From contig CADBUK010000026.1 of NCBI GenBank assembly GCA_902797915.1, forward strand, positions 1 through 5,526: DNA of 5,526 bases. Direction: 5' to 3'. Positions within the stretch are counted from its first letter, which is position 1, and every line of letters begins with the position of its first letter. This document shows, piece by piece, positions 1 to 5,283 of this stretch. This DNA comes from Oscillospiraceae bacterium. GTDB lineage: Bacteria; Bacillota; Clostridia; Oscillospirales; Acutalibacteraceae. The notes beneath the pieces were generated by a model. That model worked only from the letters and a program-made list of their open reading frames with translations, was not told the origin of the DNA and did not search any database. The position numbers and the translations under genes were made by a program.

Positions 1-1
1 A

Positions 2-1558
2 TTAACTATGGTTGACGGCGTTCTGCTGCTTGTTGACGCGTTTGAGGCCTCTATGCCGCAATCCCGTTTTGTGCTAAAAAAAGCGCTCGGCCTGCACAAA
101 ACCCCGCTTGTTGTTATCAACAAGATTGACCGCGACGGCGCACGTCCCGACGAGGTTATTGACGAGGTGCTTGACCTGTTCATTGAGCTCGGCGCTGACG
201 ACGACCAGATTGACTTCCCCGTTGTTTTTGCATCGGCTAAAAACGGTTATTCCTCGCTTGACAGCAGCGCAAGAAGCGGAGATATGCGCCCGCTGCTTGA
301 CGCTATACTGGAGCATATTCCCTCCCCCGAGGGCGACGCAAAGGCGCCCGCGCAGGTGCTTTTCTGCTCGCTTGAATATGACGAATACATAGGCAGAATA
401 GGCATAGGCAGGATTGAAAGAGGCACGGTTAAAATTAACACACCCTATGTGCTGTGCAAGCAGGACGGCAGTCAGGAAAACATACGCATTACAAAGCTGT
501 TTCAGTTTGAGGGCTTAAAGCGCGTTCCGTGCGAAAGCGCTTCAGCGGGCGACATTATATGCGTTGCGGGTATTCCCGATTTAAATATCGGCGAAACCGC
601 CTGCGACGTTGATTGCGTTGAGCCGCTGCCTTTCGTAAAAATTGACGAGCCTACTATAAGTATGAACTTTATGGTTAACGACTCCCCGTTTGCAGGGCAG
701 GAGGGTAAATACGTTACCAGCCGAAACATCCGCGAACGCCTGTTCAAAGAGGTGGAAACCAACGTTTCGATGAGGGTTGAGGAAACCGATTCAATGGACA
801 CCTTTAAGGTTTCGGGCAGGGGCGAGCTGCACCTTTCAATTCTGATTGAAACAATGAGGCGTGAGAACTACGAATTTGCGGTTTCGCGCCCGCAGGTTAT
901 TCTTAAAAAGGACGAAAAAACGGGTCAGACCCTTGAGCCTATGGAGCTTGCCATAATTGAGGTGCCCGAGGAATACGTGGGCGTGGTTATGGAAAAGCTG
1001 TGCTCCCGCAAGGGCGAAATCGGTAATATGGACACCCGTTCAACAGGTATGACCCACCTTGAAATCAAAATTCCCTCCCGCGGGCTTATCGGCTACCGCA
1101 GCGAGTTTTTGACGGACACTAACGGCAACGGTATTATGAACCAGCTGTTTGCGGGTTACGAGTCTTACAAGGGCGATATTGCCACCCGCACCCGCGGCTC
1201 AATCGTTGTACACGAAACGGGCACCACCACGGGCTACGGACTTTGGAACACTCAGGACAGGGGCAGGCTTTTCGTAGGCCCCGGCGTTGAGGTTTACGAG
1301 GGTATGATTGTCGGCGAATGTGCAAAGGACGAGGACATCGTTTGCAACGTCTGCAAGAAAAAGCACGTTACAAACACGCGCGCAAGCGGCTCCGACGAGG
1401 CGTTAAAGCTTGTGCCGCCCACCACCCTTTCGCTTGAGCAGAGTATGGAATTCCTTGCGGACGACGAGCTGCTTGAGGTTACGCCGAAATCCATAAGATT
1501 AAGAAAAACCATTCTTGATAAAAGCCTTAGGCTTAAAGCTGAGAGCAGGAAAAAATAA
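2..1558 (+). CDS. typA: Translational GTPase TypA/BipA, 3' part (5' end outside the window)
   Basis: TypA/BipA is a ribosome-associated GTPase of the EF-G/LepA superfamily that acts in the cytoplasm in ribosome assembly and stress adaptation. The reading frame is open from the window edge (L-T-M-V-D-G). The first ATG, at 8, is internal, because in the family this segment directly follows the G3 DTPGHADF motif. Numbering from that Met, the G4 motif NKID is at 38-41 and the G5 motif SAK at 76-78. Domain II starts near 110 (IGRIGIGRIERG). VSGRGELHLSILIE lies in domain III, and IPSRGLIGYRSEF marks the TypA-type C-terminal half. The C-terminal signature TNTRASGSDEALKLVPP is followed by DDELLEVTPKSIRLRK. 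These last motifs separate TypA from LepA and EF-G. About 90 N-terminal residues (P-loop, switches I and II) are missing only because the window begins here. The frame is intact to TAA at 1556. The last domain carries a slightly cysteine-rich insert (GECAKDEDIVCNVCKKK). Confidence 0.97.
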   Translation, partial: LTMVDGVLLLVDAFEASMPQSRFVLKKALGLHKTPLVVINKIDRDGARPDEVIDEVLDLFIELGADDDQIDFPVVFASAKNGYSSLDSSARSGDMRPLLDAILEHIPSPEGDAKAPAQVLFCSLEYDEYIGRIGIGRIERGTVKINTPYVLCKQDGSQENIRITKLFQFEGLKRVPCESASAGDIICVAGIPDLNIGETACDVDCVEPLPFVKIDEPTISMNFMVNDSPFAGQEGKYVTSRNIRERLFKEVETNVSMRVEETDSMDTFKVSGRGELHLSILIETMRRENYEFAVSRPQVILKKDEKTGQTLEPMELAIIEVPEEYVGVVMEKLCSRKGEIGNMDTRSTGMTHLEIKIPSRGLIGYRSEFLTDTNGNGIMNQLFAGYESYKGDIATRTRGSIVVHETGTTTGYGLWNTQDRGRLFVGPGVEVYEGMIVGECAKDEDIVCNVCKKKHVTNTRASGSDEALKLVPPTTLSLEQSMEFLADDELLEVTPKSIRLRKTILDKSLRLKAESRKK

Positions 1559-1567
1559 ACGACGTAT

Positions 1568-1592
1568 GGGGCGGCATTGTCGCCCCTGTTTT
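1568..1592 (+). terminator. Weak intrinsic terminator-like hairpin after typA
   Basis: GGGGCG (1568-1573) pairs perfectly with CGCCCC (1581-1586) around a 7-nt loop, starting 10 nt after the typA stop. Only a short, interrupted T stretch follows (TGTTTT, 1587-1592), so termination is probably partial and hemW may be read through from typA. It may instead be the left part of the repeat region that begins at 1597, since both hairpins are short and GC-rich. Confidence 0.5.
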
Positions 1593-1596
1593 AAAT

Positions 1597-1624
1597 GAAA
1601 AACGAATAATGAATAATGAAAAAT
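1597..1624 (+). repeat. Tandem 7-bp repeat (four units) spanning the hemW start codon
   Basis: Four 7-bp units lie in perfect register: GAAAAAC (1597-1603), GAATAAT (1604-1610), GAATAAT (1611-1617) and GAAAAAT (1618-1624). The middle two are identical and the outer two are degenerate. Because the unit is preceded by AT, the array contains or abuts ATG triplets at 1595, 1609 and 1616. Only the one at 1609 is in the hemW frame; the other two open reading frames of four and three codons. No Shine-Dalgarno sequence is present in the array. Confidence 0.75.
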
Positions 1625-2691
1625 TAAGGGCGGGACACCCGCACCCGATTAATAATAACTTTAATTCGGGATTATATATCCATATCCCCTATTGCAAGAA
1701 TAAATGCCCTTATTGCGCGTTTTACAGCAAGAAATACTGCCGTAAGGAAGCGGAGGCTTACGCCGAAAAGCTGATTGACGAAATGCACAAATACAGCGGC
1801 AGCTTTGACACGGTGTATTTCGGCGGCGGAACGCCGAGCGCCGTTGACGCAGAGCTGATTGAGAGGCTGCTGACGGCGGCAAAAGAGCGTTTTGAGATTG
1901 CGGACGGGGCAGAAATCACAATTGAATGTAACCCGTCCTCCGAGGGATTAGAGGATAAAATTGCGCAGTACGCCGCAATGGGAATAAACCGAATTTCCCT
2001 CGGTATGCAGAGCGCGGTTAAGGCGGAACGCCTTGCCCTCGGCAGAACTGCGGACAAGGAGCAGGTTTTGCGCATTATTGAAACCGCGCGCAAAAAAGGT
2101 ATTGAAAACGTCAGCCTTGATTTAATGCTCGGCACGCCGAAGCAGACCGCCGAAAGCCTTGACGAAACGCTTGATTTTATTGAGCAGACGGGCGTACCGC
2201 ACATTTCGGCATACATTCTCAGCATTGAGGAGGGCACGCCGTTTGAGCGGTTGCAGAACAAACTGCCCCTGCCCGACGAGGAGCAGACCGCGCAACTTTA
2301 TCTGAAAGCAGTCGGCAGACTTGAAGCAATGGGGCTGAAGCAGTACGAGGTTAGCAACTTTGCAAAAGAGGGCTTTGAAAGCAGGCACAACAATAAATAC
2401 TGGCTGCTTGCCCCCTACCTCGGTTTAGGCGCAACCGCCCACTCCTTCTGGAACGGCAGGCGGTTTTATTACGACGAGGCGCTGAACAAAACCGACGACG
2501 GCGAGGGCGGCACAAAAGAGGAGCAGATTATGCTTGGGCTTCGCCTGAAAAAAGGCATAAAAAAAGCCCTTATTGAAAAGGACTTAACACCGTATATAGA
2601 AGCGGGGCTGATGGAGGAAAACGGAGAAAACATTTCCTTCACCCCAAAGGGTTTCCTTGTTTCAAATACCGTGCTGGCAGAGTTAATCTGA
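1609..2691 (+). CDS. hemW: HemW-type radical SAM protein (heme chaperone family; often labelled oxygen-independent coproporphyrinogen III oxidase-like)
   Basis: This cytoplasmic radical SAM protein of the HemN/HemW family should bind a [4Fe-4S] cluster, SAM and heme. YIHIPYC begins the cluster motif CxxxCxxC at C29, C33 and C36. The residue two after C36 is Phe (C-A-F) where true HemN has a fourth Cys, so HemW fits better than the heme-synthesis enzyme. Further family motifs are GGGTPS at 72-77, ECNP at 106-109, GINRISLGMQS at 125-135, and the HemW heme-ligand motif HNxxYW at 260-265 (R-H-N-N-K-Y-W). A HemN_C-like tail runs from about 303 to 360 (MLGLRLKKGI, then FTPKGFLVSN). The region from 280 to 335 is shorter than in typical HemW (two gaps of roughly 20 residues, estimated from memory of the family). 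The start at 1609 is forced: the frame is closed by TGA at 1540 and holds no other ATG, GTG or TTG before YIHIPYC. No ribosome binding site is visible, and the first ~20 residues are repeat-encoded. The gene lies 50 nt after typA and may depend on read-through from it. Confidence 0.93.
   Translation: MNNEKLRAGHPHPINNNFNSGLYIHIPYCKNKCPYCAFYSKKYCRKEAEAYAEKLIDEMHKYSGSFDTVYFGGGTPSAVDAELIERLLTAAKERFEIADGAEITIECNPSSEGLEDKIAQYAAMGINRISLGMQSAVKAERLALGRTADKEQVLRIIETARKKGIENVSLDLMLGTPKQTAESLDETLDFIEQTGVPHISAYILSIEEGTPFERLQNKLPLPDEEQTAQLYLKAVGRLEAMGLKQYEVSNFAKEGFESRHNNKYWLLAPYLGLGATAHSFWNGRRFYYDEALNKTDDGEGGTKEEQIMLGLRLKKGIKKALIEKDLTPYIEAGLMEENGENISFTPKGFLVSNTVLAELI
1623..1653. repeat. Imperfect palindrome/hairpin inside the first codons of hemW
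   Basis: ATTAA (1623-1627) plus GGGCGGG (1628-1634) pairs across a 3-nt loop (ACA, 1635-1637) with CCCGC (1638-1642), CCC (1644-1646) and TTAAT (1649-1653). The only irregularities are a bulged A at 1643 and a bulged GA at 1647-1648, giving a 12-bp stem. It encodes roughly residues L6-N15 of the annotated hemW product. No T tract follows, so it does not look like a terminator. Together with the adjoining 7-bp array it has the look of a small dispersed palindromic element, but no second copy is present in this window. Confidence 0.7.
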
Positions 2692-2711
2692 CTGTATAAG
2701 TTTAATTTACC

Positions 2712-2755
2712 GCAACAGGCAGTTGCTTGCGCAATGTGCAAAAGCGTATTACAAT
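2712..2755 (+). promoter_or_regulatory. Candidate promoter and inverted repeats upstream of the HTH/zinc-ribbon regulator
   Basis: A possible -10 TACAAT (2750-2755, one mismatch to TATAAT) lies 17 nt after a weak -35 TTGCGC (2727-2732). Overlapping this are two inverted repeats: GCAAC (2712-2716) with GTTGC (2722-2726) around 5 nt, and the perfect 8-bp palindrome TTGCGCAA (2727-2734), which covers the proposed -35. Since the next gene encodes a DNA-binding protein, an autoregulatory operator is plausible but inferred. The -35 match is poor. Confidence 0.4.
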
Positions 2756-2762
2756 CGGTTTT

Positions 2763-2769
2763 GAGGAGG
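2763..2769 (+). promoter_or_regulatory. Strong Shine-Dalgarno sequence for the HTH/zinc-ribbon gene
   Basis: GAGGAGG ends 7 nt before the ATG at 2777, which fixes that start. It contrasts with the absence of any such site before hemW. Confidence 0.85.
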
Positions 2770-2776
2770 CGCTTAT

Positions 2777-3541
2777 ATGGATACAAAAAACATTTTACGC
2801 GAGCTCAGAACAAAGAGCGGATTATCGCAGGACGAGCTTGCAAAAAAGGTGTTCGTTACCCGTCAGGCAGTTTCCCGCTGGGAAAACGGCGAAACCGTGC
2901 CTAATACCGAAACGTTAAAACTGCTGTCCGAGCTGTTTGACGTTTCAATCAACACGCTGTTGGGCGCGCCGAAAAAGCTGATATGCCAGTGCTGCGGAAT
3001 GCCGCTTGAGGATGAAATTATCGGCAGAAACAAGGATGGCTCGCTTAACGAGGATTACTGCAAATGGTGCTATGCAGACGGAACGTACACTTACAGCAAT
3101 ATGGACGAGTTGATTGACGTTTGCGTGCGCAATATGGCAAATGAAAAAATATCAGAAGAAGCCGCCCGCAGTTATTTGAAAGATATGCTGCCGAAGCTTG
3201 ATTATTGGAAGCGATATGAAGAACTGGGTGACAACGGCGAATTTGACAGATTCAAGCAACAGCTTGTTGACGAAATCAACAATTTGCATATTGAAGGTAT
3301 GCCTAAGGTTGAGAAGCTAAACGCCCTTGTTGGCAAATTTGTTAACCTTGAATACCGCCTGCCGAACGGAACGGGTGTTAAATTCCTTGACGATAACACA
3401 ACGTATCTCGGCAATCAGCTTGAGTGCGAATTCGGGGGCGACAGATGCTTCGGAGTGCTTGCAAATATGGATTTTATTTTAATCTGCACTTATGAAGCGG
3501 ACGGCGCAAATCCCGAATTAGTGCTTTATAAAAAAAGATAA
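2777..3541 (+). CDS. XRE-family HTH transcriptional regulator with putative zinc-ribbon domain
   Basis: The product is a 254-residue soluble protein with three parts. Residues ~5-62 are a Cro/C1-type (XRE) helix-turn-helix: LRTKSGLSQDELAKKVFVTR, then QAVSRWENGETVPN and the usual ending LFDVSINTLLG. Residues ~68-148 resemble the putative zinc-ribbon domain of Pfam family Zn_ribbon_2: C70-x-C-C73 and C95-x-x-C98 are the likely metal ligands, with GMPLEDEIIGRNKDGS between and DGTYTYSNMDELIDVCV after. Residues ~156-254 form a compact domain (IEGMPKVEKLNALVG, LPNGTGVKFLDD, FGGDRCFGVLANMDF) that I recognise as recurring in clostridial proteins but cannot name. A one-component regulator sensing metal, redox state or a small molecule is an inference; the ligand and targets are unknown. 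The start is supported by a strong ribosome binding site, and an 85-nt gap after hemW holds a candidate promoter. Transcription ends at the shared terminator just after the stop. Confidence 0.9.
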   Translation: MDTKNILRELRTKSGLSQDELAKKVFVTRQAVSRWENGETVPNTETLKLLSELFDVSINTLLGAPKKLICQCCGMPLEDEIIGRNKDGSLNEDYCKWCYADGTYTYSNMDELIDVCVRNMANEKISEEAARSYLKDMLPKLDYWKRYEELGDNGEFDRFKQQLVDEINNLHIEGMPKVEKLNALVGKFVNLEYRLPNGTGVKFLDDNTTYLGNQLECEFGGDRCFGVLANMDFILICTYEADGANPELVLYKKR

Positions 3542-3581
3542 AAAAAACAACCCCGAATTCTGAAATTCGGGGTTTGTATTT
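3541..3581. terminator. Bidirectional intrinsic terminator between convergent genes
   Basis: An 11-bp perfect stem joins 3548-3558 (AACCCCGAATT) to 3563-3573 around the 4-nt loop CTGA. On the + strand it is followed by TTTGTATTTT-type sequence, ending the regulator gene. Read on the - strand it is followed by G and a run of T (complement of 3541-3546 and beyond), ending the surface-protein gene. It fits in the 45-nt gap between the two stop codons. Confidence 0.92.
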
Positions 3582-3586
3582 TGCGT

Positions 3587-5149
3587 TTATAAATTCAAAT
3601 CCGTGTTGCTCTCAGCATCAGCAGGATTTTTCTTTTTTATAGCCAACACAGCAACCGTTGCAACAATTGCGAGCGCTGCAACGCCGATGATTACGGTTAA
3701 CTTAACGTCATCGCTGTCTGCAACCGATGATACTGCAGCCGTTTCGGAAGCAATATCAAGTTCGGCTGATTCAGAAGTGCCCTCAAGCGCAACACCGTTA
3801 ACGTAAAGCGTATAGCCGTTATTGATTACATTTGCCGCATTGCCGTTAAATTCGGTAATATAGGTGTCTGCCGTTAACGACCACTTGCTTGTATCGTCAA
3901 GTGTTACGCTGACGGTGCCGACCTCGGTTGAAACCGTATCGCCCTTAGCGTTTGTAATTTCGCCGCTGATTGTGCCTGTGAAGGACGATGAATTTGTAAG
4001 ATTAAGAGTAAGGGTTGAATTATCGCCGACAAGGATTGTGCCGCTGAGCGTCTGGCTGTCAGCATTGAGGGTTGCAATATTGCTGCTTCCGCTCCAGCCG
4101 TCATCACAAACGGAGAGAAGGATATTTTCACTGTCCTCATTTGTAATTGAAACGCCCGAAAGGTTGATAACGGCATTTGTGTTTGTTACATGGAACACGT
4201 GCCCGCTTTTGCTTGTAAGCGAACCGCCATTCATTGTAAATGAAGACGTACCGCTGTCAGCGTCACCTGACATTGACTGATAAATCATAATCGTATCAAG
4301 GAAAGTTGCATTGCCGTTCATATCGGTATTGTTTGCGGTAAGACTGCTGTTATTGATTGTAACGCTGTTTTGTCCCTCAATGCAAACGCCCTCCGAAAGA
4401 TTTGAAACAAGAGTTGCATCCGAAACCGTGATATCCGCAGTTGAATAAATTGCAGGAGAGCCGAGTCCGCTTGTGGTATAACTGCCGCCCGTAACAGTAA
4501 CCGTGCCGCCGCCCCTGTCCGTTCTGATTGCTGCAGAGGAACGGCCCGAGGTTGTTACGGTAAGGTTTTCCGCCTGCATGATACCGCCGCCCGTTGTCAT
4601 AATACCTCCGCCGTTATCGCCCGTGGTATTAATAACGGTGTCTTTGATAATAACTGTTGTGCCGTCGCCCTCAGCGCCGTTCTGCCCGCCGTTGCCGCCG
4701 TAAGAGAAAACGCCGTTTGCGCCCGTTGCGGTTGCCTCAACAGTGCCGCCCGTGATGGTGGTTGTGCCGCCGCCCATTACCATCATGCCTGAATTAATAC
4801 CGTAGAAATTACAATTGTCGCCGCCGTCAGAATCGCCTGATTTGGTTACGGTGGGGTTTGATATTGTTACATCCTCCGACGTGTCAATCAGCAGGGCGTT
4901 TTCATCCGCGCTTGTTGAAGAATAGGTTTTATCCGTTTGAGAAGCCGACGAGTTTATTTCAGTTGCACCGCTGTAACTGACAGACGAGCTTGAGCCGCCC
5001 GGTGCTCCTCCGGGAGCCTCGCCCGACTGCGAACTGCTTGGGGGCGCGCTTGGCGGGGTTCCGCCCGGACCGCCTTCCGCAAAAGCCGTTACGCTGAATG
5101 AAAATACTAATACCATAGCCAAAATAACAGCCAAAAGTTTCTTTTTCAT
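3587..5149 (-). CDS. Secreted, membrane-anchored beta-helix surface protein (function unknown)
   Basis: The product has 520 residues. Residues 1-24 are a classic signal peptide (MKKK, hydrophobic core, cleavage after A-F-A). Residues 25-58 are a Gly/Pro/Ser-rich linker. From about 90 to 345 the chain is rich in Thr, Ser, Asn, Gly and Val, with recurring coils such as GGTTTITGGTVEA, GGTVTVTGGSYTTSG and SVTINNSSLTANN, typical of a right-handed parallel beta-helix. Residues ~360-470 continue as Thr/Ser-rich beta repeats (DNSTLTLNLTNSSSFTG, SKWSLTADTYI). A transmembrane helix at 484-504 is followed by KKK and a 13-residue acidic/polar tail. There is no LPxTG sorting signal, and I see no catalytic motif of a polysaccharide lyase. 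An adhesin, stalk or carbohydrate-contacting surface protein is an inference. An in-frame ATG at 5197 is rejected as the start because it overlaps the -10 element; the ATG at 5149 has a ribosome binding site and begins the signal peptide. The gene appears monocistronic. Confidence 0.9.
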   Translation of the reverse strand: MKKKLLAVILAMVLVFSFSVTAFAEGGPGGTPPSAPPSSSQSGEAPGGAPGGSSSSVSYSGATEINSSASQTDKTYSSTSADENALLIDTSEDVTISNPTVTKSGDSDGGDNCNFYGINSGMMVMGGGTTTITGGTVEATATGANGVFSYGGNGGQNGAEGDGTTVIIKDTVINTTGDNGGGIMTTGGGIMQAENLTVTTSGRSSAAIRTDRGGGTVTVTGGSYTTSGLGSPAIYSTADITVSDATLVSNLSEGVCIEGQNSVTINNSSLTANNTDMNGNATFLDTIMIYQSMSGDADSGTSSFTMNGGSLTSKSGHVFHVTNTNAVINLSGVSITNEDSENILLSVCDDGWSGSSNIATLNADSQTLSGTILVGDNSTLTLNLTNSSSFTGTISGEITNAKGDTVSTEVGTVSVTLDDTSKWSLTADTYITEFNGNAANVINNGYTLYVNGVALEGTSESAELDIASETAAVSSVADSDDVKLTVIIGVAALAIVATVAVLAIKKKNPADAESNTDLNL

Positions 5150-5157
5150 AATTTTTA

Positions 5158-5165
5158 CTCCTTTT
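5158..5165 (-). promoter_or_regulatory. Shine-Dalgarno sequence deciding the start of the surface-protein gene
   Basis: AAAAGGAG on the - strand ends 8 nt before the ATG at 5149. This supports that start over the in-frame ATG 48 nt further upstream. Confidence 0.88.
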
Positions 5166-5195
5166 AAAATTTGTTGCTCTCTTGAGCCTGGCTTC

Positions 5196-5201
5196 ATTAT
5201 A
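5196..5201 (-). promoter_or_regulatory. Consensus -10 element of the surface-protein gene
   Basis: The - strand reads a perfect TATAAT here, placing transcription initiation near 5189 and giving a leader of about 40 nt. No good -35 is seen at 16-18 nt spacing (the best reads roughly AAGTTT around 5219-5224), so the promoter may need an activator or an A/T-rich upstream element. It lies just downstream of the malic enzyme terminator. Confidence 0.6.
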
Positions 5202-5230
5202 TTTCGGCAACCTTAAATAAACTTAAAAGT

Positions 5231-5267
5231 AAAAAAAATATAAAAAAGCCCTGCAAACGCAGGGCTT
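5231..5267 (-). terminator. Strong intrinsic terminator of the malic enzyme gene
   Basis: On the - strand a 9-bp perfect stem (5267-5259 with 5254-5246; AAGCCCTGC against GCAGGGCTT) with a 4-nt loop is followed by TTTT, ATA and eight more T. It begins 16 nt after the malic enzyme stop codon. No T run follows on the + strand, so it works in one direction only. Confidence 0.93.
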
Positions 5268-5283
5268 AAAAACTTTGGAATTG

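Noticed and set aside
1758..2261. 167-residue - strand ORF opposite hemW
   Set aside because: It is an antisense shadow: the + strand frame carries all radical SAM motifs, and the antisense product is a Ser/Arg/Cys-rich sequence with no family resemblance.
2727..2918. Short + strand ORF across the regulator's promoter
   Set aside because: It overlaps the promoter, ribosome binding site and HTH coding region in another frame and gives an Arg/Lys-rich product without motifs.
3864..4280. 138-residue + strand ORF opposite the surface-protein gene
   Set aside because: It is an antisense shadow of a Thr/Ser/Val-rich gene: the product is a valine/leucine/serine-biased string with no recognisable domain and no ribosome binding site, while the - strand frame has a signal peptide, ribosome binding site and anchor.
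4470..4830. GCC/CCG-rich stretches considered as DNA repeats
   Set aside because: They are explained by Gly-rich turns (GGG, GGN) in the - strand protein and show no exact long repeat or array structure.
5150..5197. 16-codon upstream extension of the surface-protein gene
   Set aside because: Its ATG lies within the -10 element and it has no ribosome binding site; the start at 5149 has both a good ribosome binding site and the signal peptide.
5150..5283. Intergenic region considered for a riboswitch or small RNA
   Set aside because: The 134 nt are fully used by the malic enzyme terminator, the -10 element, a leader of about 40 nt and the ribosome binding site; no further stable stem is visible.
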